Assembly (NCBI GenBank): GCA_030068145.1
Contig: JAPJBO010000005.1
Span: 124,001-188,000, forward strand
Direction: 5' to 3'
DNA from: Diplonema papillatum
Lineage: Eukaryota > Euglenozoa > Diplonemea > Diplonemida > Diplonemidae
DNA length: 64,000 nt
Part shown: positions 9,501 to 19,636 of the stretch, piece after piece
Layout of the letters: every line of letters begins with the position of its first letter
How positions within the stretch are numbered: position 1 is the first letter of the stretch
Made by a program: the position numbers and the translations under genes
The notes under the pieces: model-generated
Database searches by the model: none
What the model was told of the DNA's origin: nothing
What the model saw: only the letters and a program-made list of their open reading frames with translations

Positions 9501-12440
9501 AGGAAGTTGCAAAAAGCGTGTCCTAGAGGGTGGGATAGCTCAGGAAGTTGCAAATGGCACCATCTAGAGGGTGGGATAGCTCAGGAAATCGCAAGAATCG
9601 TCACCTGGAGGGTGGGATAGTTCAGGAAATCGCAAAATGCGCCATCTAGAGGGTGGGATAGCTCGGGAAACTGCAAAAAGCGCGTTGTAGAGGGTGGGAT
9701 AGCTCGGAAAGTTGCAAAAAGCGTGTCCTAGAGGGTGGGATAGCTCAGGAAATCGCAAGAAATGCATTGTAGAGGGTGGGATAGCTCAGGAAGTTGCAAA
9801 AAGCGCATTGTAGAGGATGGGATAGCTCGAGAAATCGCAAAAATCGTCTACTGGAGGGTGGGATAGCTCAGGAAGTTGCAAAAAGCGCGTTGTATAGGGT
9901 GGGATAGCTCGGAAAATTTCAAAAAGCGCGTCCTAGAGGGTGGTAGCTCGGTAGCTCAGGAAATTGCAAAAGGCACCATCTAGAGGGTGGGATAGCTCGG
10001 AAGATCGCAAACACGACTTTGCCGAAGAGCATGATACAGTGACAAAAGAAGAGTCTCAAATTAGTGCCCTCGAGTCCTTGTATCTGAGCCAGCTCTTGGA
10101 GTTAGCCAAAGTGTGTGAAGCAGCTCAGCCAACTCAACGTTCGAAGAAGGATGTCCTGGTCGAGTTGCTGAGTCCTCACTTTGGAGAGCTCGAAGAAGAA
10201 GTTCGAACCATGATGGCAAAGAACGAGCAGTCTCGGGGCGAAGCAAAAGAAAAGAAGAAGCGTGCCCGTGCCTCGCAGGGCCCGTCCTCCACCTTACCGA
10301 GGAGGAAGCGAACTACGCCGGGGAAGCCCCTCTGAAAACGTGCCCTGTTCTGTCCCTTGGCTTTTGGTGGTTTGCGAAAGAGCCGGCTCCGTCTTGCATG
10401 GCATGCTACTTATCGAGGCATCCGGAAAACGATGTGACACAGGAAACGGCTGGCTTGGTCTTCCTTGTACGGCATGGAAACCATTATTTAGCAAGCCGGC
10501 AAAAAGAAACTGCGGCAAAAAAGCCATTTTCTCCAGAATTCCAGTTCCATATTCCTCAAATAGCCAACTTCGTTTCGTTTCTCCGAAAATTTGGCCTAGC
10601 ATCTCCCTCGAATGCGCGATTAGATCTACTTTCCTGTGAAGTTCCCTTTTTCCATGGTAATTGCCCAGGAGACACTGCGCCGAGCAGGAAGTTTTGGAGA
10701 AGATGTTCGATCCGAGGGCTGAACCACCTTTCTACCACTCTAACTACTCCACAGTCGTGTTTTTTTGGGGTTTTTGCATGAAGCATCTCCTCGGATGCGC
10801 GATTAGATCTATTTTCCTGTGAAATTCCCCTTTTTCCATGGTAATTGCCCAGGGGACACTGTGCCGAGCAGGAGATTTTTGAGAAGATGTTCGATCCGAG
10901 GGCTGAACCACCTTGCTACCACCCCCCCTACTCTACAGTCGTATTTTTTGGGGGGGTTTGCATGAAGCATCTCCCTCGAATGCGCGATTAGATCTACTTT
11001 CCTGTGAAATTCCCCTTTTTCCATGGTAAGCCCAGGGGACACTGTGCCGAGCTGGAAATTCTTTGAGAAGGTGTTCGATCCGAGGGCTGAACCACCTTCT
11101 TACCACCCTAGCTACTCCACAGTAGTGTTTTTTGGGGGTTTTGCATGAGTTTTCCAGCTGAAACGCGGTAAAAAAGCCCTCATAATTTTTGTCCCAAATT
11201 GCCCCATTGTAGCTTGCCTTGCGTGGGCCCCCCTAACGTGGCAAAAAAGTCGTGTGCACCAAAATGGAAATATAGAACGTCCGTAGGACTTGGTCTTGGG
11301 CTGCGAACGAGGAGCTCACACCTAAAGTGGACAGCCCACTAACCCAACCAAGGAGACGAGCAGGCGAAGGCAAGGAACATAGAGGAATCGAGATCTCGGC
11401 CGCGGGACAACCCGCGTGAGAAATACTCGAGGGGCTGCCTTGTGCTTACTTCGAAGGAGGCTAGAGGGGAGAAAACAATACAACTACAAAGTGGGTCTTT
11501 TTTTGTTGAACGCTTACGCCCGCCACTGAACCCAGATTTACCTGTGTTTCGTGTGGGCTACAGCACATTTACCTCCTTTGATCTTTTGCAGCTGGCAGTC
11601 TCCTCAAGTATTTCCTACAAAGCAGGTGCTTATACAAAGAAAGAAGTGCGCCGAATCATCTGGCGATCCCTCGGGCTCGTCTGGCACCACAGCGGACGTC
11701 AGCTTATTCCCACATTTGCCGCTAGAACCCCGCGAAGCAAACCCCGCACCAACCATCACACAGAATGACAGCCGGAAAGAAGCCTGTCGAGAAGCCCAAA
11801 GGTGCGTTCCATTTTTTCTTGTTGAAAATATACTGCAGGGAATATTTGGATAGACCTCTTTAAGTTTTTGCTGCGCACGACTGAGTCCGAAAGCCTCCCC
11901 TATCGGTCTTCACGACATTGGGCCTTCCACCGGCGCGCTCAGTGCGATAAAGGTCGCGGGTCTTCCCCGAAGGAGTTGGGAAGGACAACGTACTCAAGAA
12001 TATTTCCTGCCTGAATTGGGTTCCTTCTCGCTCTTCGACCCGAAAAGCGCACGCGTACACAACCCTCCTCAAGAAATCGACGACGAAACTTCATTCGTTG
12101 ACTGTGAGACACCACTGTACCCGGGCTGCGGGAGGGAAGGTCAAGATGTCAAGAAGCTTTTGAGGAAATCATCAAGGGTCATCTCAAAAGTCGTCACGAA
12201 AACCTTTCAACCCGAAAAGCAGCTGCACCTGTCGAGTTCTTCGACGACGACGACATCGTCGCAAACGATGAAGACGAAGAAGAGAAGGCCCCCGGCACGG
12301 CGGACCCGAAGAACTTCAAGGACGCTTGGGCGGAAATGATGCGGAAGGTGCGCGGCGAGGAAGACGACGACTGCGAAGAGAAGGAACCTGCCGCCGACCG
12401 AGCCAGCGACAGCGACGACGAGGCCACCGCAGCAGCATGA
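1256..12440 (+). CDS. Ser/Thr protein kinase A, 8 exons, 525 aa
   Basis: Exons: 1256-1452, 2926-3226, 3512-3889, 4249-4437, 5809-5952, 6847-6959, 11764-11801, 12223-12440. Joined in phase they give 525 codons and a TGA. Kinase landmarks are a Gly loop LGKGSYG (56-62), Lys86 in AIKEI, the helix-C Glu105, HRD (178-180) followed by KPEN, and DFG (199-201). DIYAAG stands where DxWxxG is usual, and the last lobe has NDPNIRPS. The resemblance is to CAMK/ULK-like kinases, but the subfamily is not assigned. The activation segment has a Pro/Ser/Thr-rich insert, and GTDLYLSLE replaces the usual GTxxYxAPE. The C-terminus is basic, then strongly acidic. The ATG at 1256 is the first in frame and matches the start of kinase B. 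Exons 1-5 are strong. Exons 6-8 rest on splice phase and on kinase B. Exon 3 could also start at 3491 in frame. Activity is inferred only. Confidence 0.85.
1853..2024 (+). repeat. Dispersed repeat R1, copy in kinase A intron 1
   Basis: This 172-bp segment recurs nearly unchanged at 41161-41332. Its 3' part, containing GGTCAACCGGAGACTTTA, also occurs diverged at about 5700-5772, 13185-13225, 14158-14220 and 24640-24695. It is a short non-coding dispersed family of unknown type. Confidence 0.75.
2225..2900 (+). repeat. About 4 tandem units of 135-145 bp in kinase A intron 1
   Basis: Units starting near 2480, 2622 and 2759 share GGTCATCTTGC followed by a CCGTTGAAAGTGTCG-like stretch and a GAGAAGTGAGGTTAG-like stretch. 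A more diverged unit precedes them at about 2230. The array ends just before the 3' splice site at 2925. Confidence 0.7.
4580..4739 (+). mobile_element. MITE-like element with 11-bp inverted ends
   Basis: The element is about 160 bp and begins TGAGCCGGTCC and ends GGACCGGCTCA, a perfect 11-bp terminal inverted repeat. It lies in intron 4 of kinase A. A second copy at 29210-29525 has the same ends and a 5-bp flanking repeat CTTAT. A fragment with the same end lies at about 23873. It has no coding capacity, so it is a non-autonomous DNA element. Confidence 0.75.
4740..5808. other. Rest of kinase A intron 4
   Basis: This stretch is non-coding and contains several short GCCGGCTGA-type inverted motifs around 5070-5290, poly-A and poly-T stretches at 5340-5375, and a diverged R1 fragment at about 5700-5772. 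The R1 fragment ends about 36 bp before the 3' splice site of exon 5. Confidence 0.5.
6085..6205 (+). pseudogene. 28S (LSU) rRNA fragment, sarcin-ricin loop region
   Basis: The segment contains AGTACGAGAGGAAC, the conserved sarcin-ricin stretch of eukaryotic LSU rRNA. It is followed at the expected distance by text resembling the next part of 28S, including a GCCGTGATGCTACC stretch. It lies inside intron 5 of kinase A and is only a small piece of an rRNA gene, so it is called a fragment. Confidence 0.7.
6439..6800 (-). pseudogene. 28S rRNA fragments, partly tandem, antisense
   Basis: Read on the minus strand, GAGCTGGGTTTAGACCGTCG and GAGACAGGTTGGTT are the conserved LSU domain V/VI text. They are followed by ATACCCTACTGATG and then AGTACGAGAGGAAC in the order found in 28S. 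The block occurs almost twice, with a third short CCGTCGTGAGACAG piece near 6780. The orientation is opposite to the fragment at 6085. All of it lies in intron 5 of kinase A. Confidence 0.75.
7850..10012 (+). repeat. 41-bp satellite, about 52 units
   Basis: The unit is 41 bp with the core GAGGGTGGGATAGCTC and a variable second half (GCAAAAAACGCG, GCAAGAATCGTC or GCAAATGACACC types). Unit types recur in blocks. A 3-bp deletion giving GATAGCAGG occurs at 8391 and again at 8717, so blocks of about 8 units were copied together. Long open frames on both strands follow from the repeat and are not taken as genes. Confidence 0.95.
10015..10335 (+). pseudogene. Charged coding fragment, possibly SAP-like
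   Basis: About 106 codons are open to a TGA, but there is no ATG in frame: upstream the frame runs into the satellite. The peptide has a helical stretch around [10 protein letters not shown], then [13 protein letters not shown], then a very basic tail with KKKRARASQ and [10 protein letters not shown]. The helix-turn-helix pattern is reminiscent of a SAP DNA-binding motif with a nuclear-localisation-like tail. This is a weak likeness, not an identification. It is the only coding-like text inside the TIR element at 7431-11235 and could be a captured exon or a remnant of the element's own protein. Confidence 0.4.
10600..11150 (+). repeat. Three tandem units of 184 bp
   Basis: Units start at 10600, 10784 and 10968, each opening with a CATCTCC stretch followed by ATGCGCGATTAGATCTA. 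They lie just inside the right end of the TIR element and may be its subterminal repeats. Confidence 0.9.
11423..11635 (+). repeat. Dispersed repeat R2, about 213 bp
   Basis: It runs from ATACTCGAGG to GTGCTTATAC. Related copies lie at 18990-19203 (+), 22649-22847 (-), 44390-44603 (-) and 44736-44825 (-, partial). In most copies the GTGCTTATAC end is followed by an A-rich run in element orientation, which suggests a short retroposed element. No RNA polymerase III boxes were clear. Confidence 0.75.
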
Positions 12441-13258
12441 TCGCCTGCCGCGCCGTCCCAAACCGACGAACCGCGGTGGCCGCGGGTGCCGACGCCAGAC
12501 TTGTCGTCCCACGCCCAATTGGGTCCATTGACAGGTTTAGATACGACAGATCATGCATTGCTTCTAGATTCCTCCCCCCACTCATTGCCCAAGCTTCAAA
12601 AAACAACGCCTGTCTCAATTCTTCTGTGGTCTATCCGCTGGTCCAGCTAGTCCATTGCACGTCATTTCTCTGGTGAATTCACTGTCTGTTCAGGCTCTGG
12701 CTATACAAGATGGGGTTGACTAGCTCTGTCAAGCTCGCCCACGGGAGAAGCTGTTTTGCTGCAGGAGTCACGAGCCGCTCTGTCAGCAAAGATAAAGAGA
12801 TTCGGGTTCGGGAAGAAAGAAGGAAGAAAACACAAAGAGCTGCCCTCGCCGAGGACGGGTGCCGCATGTGAGAGGTGGGCATTCGTTAGGCCGTTCGTTT
12901 TGACATGGCATACTGAGACACTCACAGCAGCTGTTCGGGCCTCGATGTACTGACAGTATTTGCACACCAGCTGTTCCGGCGGGGTTCTTCAGGAAGATGA
13001 GACAACACCACACGCGGCGCCAATACAAAAAGAAAACGCAAAAAAAAAGGGCGCGATCTACTCTAGCCTCATGGTCCCCCTCTCTCGCTGTTTCGCGCTC
13101 CACGAAGCACGGGGGAAGGGCAAGCCGCACCTGTCCAAAAAGAGAAAACAAAAATCTGGCGGTGAAACGAAAATCTATCCAAAAGCTCAAGGTCTACCGG
13201 AGACCTTTAATAATACCGGCTTCATGAGTGGGGGGGGGCCCGGCAGTGTAAAAAAAAA
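12441..13258. other. Downstream flank of kinase A
   Basis: The first part is presumably the 3' UTR. No convincing gene is seen. A 53-codon frame starting at 12710 (MGLTSS, then very basic) ends at 12871 and is noted only as a possibility. A diverged R1 fragment lies near 13185-13225. Confidence 0.4.
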
Positions 13259-13261
13259 AAG

Positions 13262-13640
13262 CGTCGCAAACGTTTGCCGTTTGCAAACGTTTGCCGTTTG
13301 GCAGTTCCTGCCAAACGCGGTTTTTTAAGCCCTTGAGAAACGGCTACAGCGTAGCAGGCAAGTAGAAGTGTCTGTCATCCCGCATCAGTCACCTGCTGCA
13401 GACTGTGTAGGCCTGGGGGGTTCGACCGCTCGACACCTACGACGATGACATCTGGAGCATGCGAAAGTGACGAACCGGAGTAATACAGGTCCTGCCTCAC
13501 AGAAATCGGATTCTTGTGTTTCCATCTCTTGTGATGATTCTCCTTCCTGTCTGTAGGGCAATGTTAGCCAAATGCCAGACGTTTGCCAAACGGCAAACGT
13601 TTGCCGTTTGGCAAATCGTGCCAAACGCGTTTTATTAGCC
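13262..13640. repeat. Paired palindromic repeats with AAACGTTTGCC core
   Basis: Two related segments, 13262-13330 and 13565-13640, each carry several AAACGTTTGCCGTTTGGCA motifs and end in GCCAAACGCG followed by T-rich text. The second contains a perfect 34-bp palindrome at 13582-13615. They look like copies or ends of a small foldback element. Confidence 0.7.
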
Positions 13641-14635
13641 GGTTTTTTAGTCACTGACCCGGGGGGGAAATGTTTCAAGGTGTCACGGGATAAGCCGGCA
13701 GCCGCTGCTTAACTTACTTTAAAATTCAAGCTTACCCCTGTGGTACCTGCATTTCAAGTTCACACTGCTTAACGGTACTACCAGTGCATGCTAATCCATG
13801 TGGTTCATGTACTTAAAAGAACTCAATGCTTAACGGCTTATCACGTGGGCGGCCCTGAGATTACCCCTTCAGGTGACACCACTTTATCTTTAGCCATACT
13901 TCAACTTTCTTGCGGGGGGGGGGGGTCTTTTGTATGGGTGTTTGGGAAGGGGGGCGGGACGAAGGGGGCGCGTATCCCTTGGAAGGAGTTTCCCCTCTGG
14001 GAATCAGCGTCAACATGTGGGCTGACAACCACGCCCACGTCTGCCACCCGCTAGCTCCTCGCTATGGTTAGGATACCGAAAGGTGGCACCCCGGAGGTTC
14101 AGTGCTGAGTGCAATTTGGCTGCATCTTAGCAGACCGGCACAACAAAACCTACCAAGCCTCTACGGTCAACCGGAGACTTTGAAATACCGACCATCTCAT
14201 CCACAAATAAACGCTAGAAACCCCAGAATCATGAAACATCTCAAAATACCCCAACAATAAGGCGAGTGAGGTACTTACCTTCATCTGTCGATCCTCTTCA
14301 GTTTCTTCTCCGGGTCGGATGTTCTGTTCAAGCATCAAAGCGCTTTACGCCTTTTAGCCTTTAGGTACAACCTTACGAAGAATGATACCTTGCAGGACAA
14401 TTTGAGCTGGAAAAGACGTTTCCTTGCGTTTGATGCGTACTCCGGCGCACACGGGCGGCCAACATAGATGTTTGCCTGCCCGCCTCCCTTTCGTTTCTCG
14501 GACGAACACAAACAACAATAAGGAACACGAAGGCAAGTGAACATGACGTCATAAAGTGCCCTTTCTTTACCACGAACATGTTCAAAGCAAAGCAGAAAAG
14601 TAAAGACCCCACCCCGGGGTTGACCCCCCCGGCTC
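13641..14635. other. Intergenic, no gene seen
   Basis: The stretch contains a G-run at about 13914-13925, a partial R1 copy at 14158-14220 and short unsupported open frames. No gene is supported. Confidence 0.4.
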
Positions 14636-15410
14636 TGCGGACACTCAGGTTCCATGGTCCGCCTTATGTTTCCGTGGCTCAAAGGATCCAAACACGGCGC
14701 AGACGGGACCAGTGCGGTGTTGAGCACATATCCATTCCAAGCACGTTCTTGCAAGCCCCTCCCCAGCTTGCAGCGTGAAGTCCAGCCTCAGTAACTGGAG
14801 CTAACGCTGGTATTCAAAAGATGGAAGATTCAAAAGATTGCAGGTGGGCACGGCAGCGCCGTCAGCATCATCAGGTTGTGGGTCCCGTCCGCTCTACCTC
14901 CCGGTACTGGAACCCACTCCTCACTCCACACGCTCGAACTGGTGATTGCAGCGCAAGATATTTTGCAGCCCAAAATCACGACTGATTTGGAGCGCTCGAA
15001 GCACGAATGCAAAAAGAATCGCCAGAGATTTCTCTGCGTGAAAAACAAACAGCAAACACAACGTGTCCTTTCTCACCACGAAACGGTTCAATGCAAAGCA
15101 GAAAAGTAAAAGAACCCACCCTCCCCATCAGTTTAATGGGCAGAGTCCAGGAGCTGCAACTGAAGCTGGGTGTCCGAAAGCCGTCGGCTGGCACGGAGGC
15201 GGCGGCGGCAGCGCCGCCAACATTCCTCAGGTTGTGGGTTCCGTCCGCTCTACCTCCCGGTCCTGAACCCGCACCTCCCACCCCCCCACGCTCGACGAAC
15301 TGGTGATCACAGCAGTGCGCAAATTATCGAGCAGCCGAACGCACGACTTTGGTGCGCTCAAAGCACGAAGCACAAAGCACGGCAGCAGATTCTCTGCATA
15401 CAGAAAGAAG
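14636..15410 (+). repeat. Diverged duplicated segments
   Basis: The segment about 14867-15045 is repeated, diverged, at about 15216-15400 (shared GTCCGCTCTACCTCCCGGT). The part 14636-14766 recurs at 45697-45835 with long identical stretches such as GAGCACATATCCATTCCAAG. A shorter relative lies at 2186-2232. No coding frame is conserved. Confidence 0.6.
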
Positions 15411-15439
15411 AAGGAGAAGAAAAAAGCCGCTCTTGGTAC

Positions 15440-16090
15440 TCCAGGTATGTGACGGTCAACCACGGCTTGCAAAGCTTGAGTCGGAGGCGCACAGTGCTAC
15501 AACCCCCGTCCGCTCTGCCCTGCGGCTGACCGTCTCGGCGAGCTTGTGTGCAGCGCGAGCGCCAAGCCCCAAGGTTCGCCACGTCTTGATGCTTTAGTTT
15601 GGGAAATCGGTAGCCACTTGACCCGTAGGCCCGTGGCTCTGCATTACCGCCGAACACGTGAAGCTTGGCTCCCGTGTAGCAGGCTTTCCCTGGTACCCTC
15701 TGCATACAAAAAAAGAACCACACAAGGAACGTCCAGAAAAGCAAGGCCTGCCCAACCAGTGATCATTGCGCACATCAACGGGCAAAAAATACCGGCTTCT
15801 TAACGCCCGAAGCGGTCGGAAAATACCTCGAACTATCAGAGGGGTGTACATTTCGAATCTCTCGGTCCAGTCGCTCAACGCAGGCGGGGTTGGCCCACGG
15901 GCCTACGGGTCAAGTGGCTACCGATTTCCCAAACTAAAGCATCAAGGCTTGGCGCACCTTGGGGCTTGGCGCTCGCGCTGAACACAAGCTCGTCGAGACG
16001 GTCAGCCGCAGGGCAGAGCGGACGGGTTGTGGCACTGTGCTGCCTCCGACTCATGCTTTGCAAGCTATGGTTGACCGTCACGTTCCTGGA
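15440..16090. repeat. Long inverted repeat, arms about 197 bp
   Basis: The left arm 15440-15636 and right arm 15894-16090 are reverse complements with few differences, separated by about 257 bp. A related diverged single copy lies at about 26930-27140. The pair could fold into a long hairpin. A direct repeat GGCTCCCGTGTAGCAGGC also occurs at about 15665 and 16296. Confidence 0.85.
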
Positions 16091-17465
16091 CCAGGAGCGG
16101 CCTTTTTCTCTTCTTCTTCTTCTTCTTTTTTGGCTTGCACTTCTCACTCACGGGTAATCATCCATGTCGGCGAGGTAGTGCTGTGGTTGCAACTGGAACG
16201 AGTTGGTACAAGAGGCTGTGCAAAGACGTGATGCCCCAATACCAGCCGCGAACCGCTTCTGAATTACGATACAACCACACAATCGTGAAGATTGGCTCCC
16301 GTGTAGCAGGCTTTCCCTGGTACCAAAAAAGAAGAAAAAAAGAAACGAAATTATTGAAAGCTGCGTGCGGACACCGATCCGATCTTCGGAACTAAATTTT
16401 GGACCGCCAGCTTCTGCCACTGCAGAGAATACGAACAGCTAATGCTGTTAGTATTGTAGGCGGTCATACCTGCCCCCCCCCCCCCCCCCTTCTGTTTGTC
16501 GACGACGACAATGGATGATACCGAAAAGTGTTATCACCGAGGAGTGCGAAGCGGGATACGAGAAGAGGGGACCGGTGAAAACCCTAGGGTGGGTGGTTGC
16601 TAGTTTCATCAGGGGTGCGCGTGGTGGGCTCGTCGGGCTTGTCAGGCTCAGCTCGCCAATCACCCAAGTTGGCCGGGACGAAGGCAGGGGGGGGGCCAGT
16701 GCTGACACTACCCTGAGAGCCCCCAACGACTTTGCAAGGGACCCCCCCCTCCCCCCCCCCCCCCCCTTCTACAGTGCAGTTGCCTTGGAGGCTGGGTGGT
16801 CGAATTCTCTAAGGTGAAATGGTCAAAGTTCCCTGGCAAAAGTGGGCCCACAAAAAATTTTCAAAGTGTGGTTTTTGGGGTATTTGGGCCAAAAAAAAAA
16901 TTTTTTTTTTTCTGACCACCCACCGTGGTGACCACCTTAGAGAGTGACAGGTAGCGTCCCCCCTCCACAGTGAAAATAGCCTGTATGGGGGGGGGGTGGG
17001 GGGGTCAGGTCAGATTCTGCCAACGACTCCGCAATCTGGCCGCTTAGGGCCACCCCTGGGGAGGGCCGGGGGCAGTGCAGCAACGATCCCCCCGCGAACG
17101 GTGAGTGGTGACCCTCCGAACAGCCTCCCTGGCCTACGCCTAGTGCCGCAAACCTCGTGACCCGGGCGGCGGCGCATGGCATGAACCAGGAACCTCAAGG
17201 GGAGCAGCGCGAGAGCATCATCCACGCTTCAAAGGCCCGCTCACCAATCACCCAAGTTGCTGCAAGGTGGTCATCCATACCGCAGGCCGTGGGGAATTGG
17301 AGGAAAAGGAGGGCGTGGTACCAGCAGTATCAGCTCTTCTTCCCCCATGAGAGGCAGCGTCCTGCCAAACATTATTAATTAAACTAAGGTTTTCTTCTCG
17401 GCGAAGACGTTCCGCCCCAACCCACCCGAGTTCGTTGCTTCGCGCGAAGCCAAGCCACCATGCAC
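16091..17465. other. Intergenic with C/G homopolymers
   Basis: Long C-runs lie at about 16474-16489 and 16741-16766 and G-runs at about 16988-17003. A motif CCAATCACCCAAGTTG occurs at 16655 and 17247. No gene is supported, and sequence accuracy in these homopolymers is doubtful. Confidence 0.5.
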
Positions 17466-17469
17466 CATG

Positions 17470-17725
17470 CCTCCTGTCAACCGAAGAAGAGGGCCCGCAT
17501 TATCGCCAGGCGGCGACCCCCCGCGAGGCGAGGCCAGAGCACCCCTGCTGCGCCACACTCCGGCGCCGTCGCCCACTGTAGCAGAGCCGCGACCTCCAGC
17601 GCGCCTCCGGAGCGACTTACGCCCGCCGTAGCAGTACGAAGAGAAGTGAGGAGAGCCGGAAACTCCCCGGAGAGATGGTCCCTGCACTCTAATCTCGACT
17701 CCCTCTCTCGGAAATGTCAGCGCGG
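17470..17725 (+). mobile_element. LINE 3'-end fragment
   Basis: Related to the 3' end of the LINE at 52.9-59.4 kb: a GCGACTTRCGCCCGCCGTAG-like stretch is followed by GGAGAGATGGTCCCTGCACT and a CT-rich tail. It is 5'-truncated, as is usual for LINE copies, and diverged enough to be an older copy or a sister subfamily. Confidence 0.7.
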
Positions 17726-18989
17726 TAGCGATGACAGCGAGAACACATATAGGTGGGAGGGGAGAGGCCCTGGGACTGCTAAGGCGTGACAACCCCGTCC
17801 CTGTCCCTCCCAGGGAGCCACCCCGAAACTAGCCTGCCCACCTGACGGTGGGGGCCCACCTAACGGTGGAGGCCCACACCCTTTGACTTGTTTTATGTGT
17901 TCTCTCTCTCTCTCTCTCAACCGTGACACCGCGACTCCCCGTATCCCGTTTTCTACCCACCCGCATCCCCCCTGCACAGGGTTTCTCAGTGCTCCCAGCC
18001 TTCTAGCCTTCACCGACGCTGCCCCCACGTTCGAGTTGCCAGACTTGCGGTTTTCTTTTGCTCCCGAAAGAAAATAGCTTGTCGAGAACTACTCGATTGG
18101 GGTTGATTGAGCGATCAACGGAAAAGAACAAAATTACAATGAATTTTTTTTTTAAGAAGAAAAAAAAGGAACACGAACACCGCGGCGCTGCAGTTGTCCT
18201 GCGCACGCGTTTCATGTGTGGGAAAAAACAAAAAAAGAGAGCTCTAAAAAAAAAAAAGTCGGTTCGTCGGCAACAGGCAACAAAGACACACACACGTACG
18301 TGCATGCCAAGCATACCGTTATACGATACCTTAAACGGAGGAACCCTTTCCGCGATGGTCACCCGGAGGAATCCTCGAGCGAATTTTCACTGGAAAGGCA
18401 AAAGAAAACAATACTGTGTCTGAAGTACGGATGGAGCTGACAGTCTCCCACGCTCTATCCGTCCCCCGAAGGATCCCGCCCTGCCTCCGAGCAAAAGGTA
18501 GGGAAGGGGGGCTTCGTCAAAAAATATGGTGCCAGAAGTGGGCACAGTCTCATCTCGATAAGAGCGCGCGCGCCTCAGTACTTATATATGGTAGTAGTAA
18601 TAGCAGCTGCACCCGTCCTCGTGGAACATGCACGCGATATTTTCGCGGCACGGCGCGCAACGATTGCGGTAGGAAGCAGACTTGCCCTTCAGCCAACTGC
18701 GTTGTCGACGAAGTAATTTTCCACAGGACACTCCTTTTGGTGCCCTGCTCGGTCGCTTTCGAGGTCCTTTTAGGTCCCCGTGGTCTCGGCAGTTTCGAGG
18801 CTCTCAAGCGGCATTGCGCAGCCAATGCGCAAGAATCAAGACGCCGAAGCTCACACTCTCGCCAGTCGAAGCCGTTGAACAGAGCTGCCGGAATGAAAGC
18901 AATTCACGATACATCGTGCCGCGCCTCAGAACCACAAAAACTGATCGCCCTTCGGGATCGACGGAACGCAATATCACAAAAAAGCAAAA
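17726..18989. other. Intergenic, no gene seen
   Basis: A (TC)n run at about 17904-17920 and A-rich runs at 18150-18270 are present. The open frames lack support. Confidence 0.4.
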
Positions 18990-19203
18990 ATACTCGAGGG
19001 ACTGCTTTGTGCTCATTTCGAAGGAGGCTAGAGGGGGGGGAAACAATACAACTACAAAGTGGGTCTTTTTGTTGAACGCTTACGCCCGCCACTAAACCCA
19101 GATTTACCTGTGTTTCGTGTGGGCTACCGCACATTTGCCTCCGTTGATCTATCGCAACTGGCAGTCTCCTCGAGCATTTCCTACACAAAGCAGGTGCTTA
19201 TAC
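18990..19203 (+). repeat. Dispersed repeat R2
   Basis: A close copy of 11423-11635 in the same orientation, ending in TATAC followed by AAAAATA. Confidence 0.75.
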
Positions 19204-19636
19204 AAAAATAACGCTAAAAAAAGAAACACTGACGTTCATCGTCGGAAACACAAGAAACAAACGAAGACGCCTCATCAATTTCACCTATGCAACTCCCAAA
19301 ACAGGAGAGTCCCTAATTAATAGGAACCCAACCACCCGTGGGCCAGTCCTACCCGAGCTGTCGGACGAAATAGACAGGTGGTCGAGTCGCAGCCCTCGAA
19401 GTAGTTAGGCGTGTGAGACCGCATCTCTCGTGGGCGACCCTCCGCCAAGCGGGGGCCTCAGACATGCCCGTTCTGGTGAACTTATGTCTCTCTGGGCGCT
19501 CGGCAGTACTACCAGGCTCTCGGCAGTACGGACGGCTTGCATCACGACGTAAGCGTAGGCACCTTCCGGTATCGCGTAGCAAACGTCATGCTTGCCGGCA
19601 GTCATCAAGGCAGGTACTCGTGCTAGATGGTTTCAC

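Larger units (their letters stand above)
7431..11235. mobile_element. 3.8 kb TIR element with 7-bp target duplication
   Basis: The left end TAGGGGGGCCCAC (7431-7443) and the right end GTGGGCCCCCCTA (11223-11235) are perfect 13-bp inverted repeats. Both are flanked directly by ACGTGGC (7424-7430 and 11236-11242), which reads as a 7-bp target duplication. A second inverted pair, GGGACAAAAATTAT, lies 29-40 bp inside each end. The interior holds a 41-bp satellite, a short charged reading frame and three 184-bp units. No transposase is seen, so it is probably non-autonomous. The TAGGG start resembles hAT ends, but hAT elements usually make 8-bp duplications. It sits in intron 6 of kinase A and accounts for most of that intron. 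Confidence 0.8.

Noticed and set aside
7946-9767. Repeated minus-strand peptides of FPELSHPL type that look like a repeat protein
   Set aside because: They are translations of the 41-bp satellite; frames change between units and no flanking coding sequence continues them.
7850-10012. A CRISPR array
   Set aside because: Units follow each other without unique spacers, and the context is an intron of a eukaryotic gene.
12710-12871. A 53-codon frame starting MGLTSS, possibly myristoylated and basic
   Set aside because: Too short, with no homologue or splice context; kept only as a note in the flank of kinase A.
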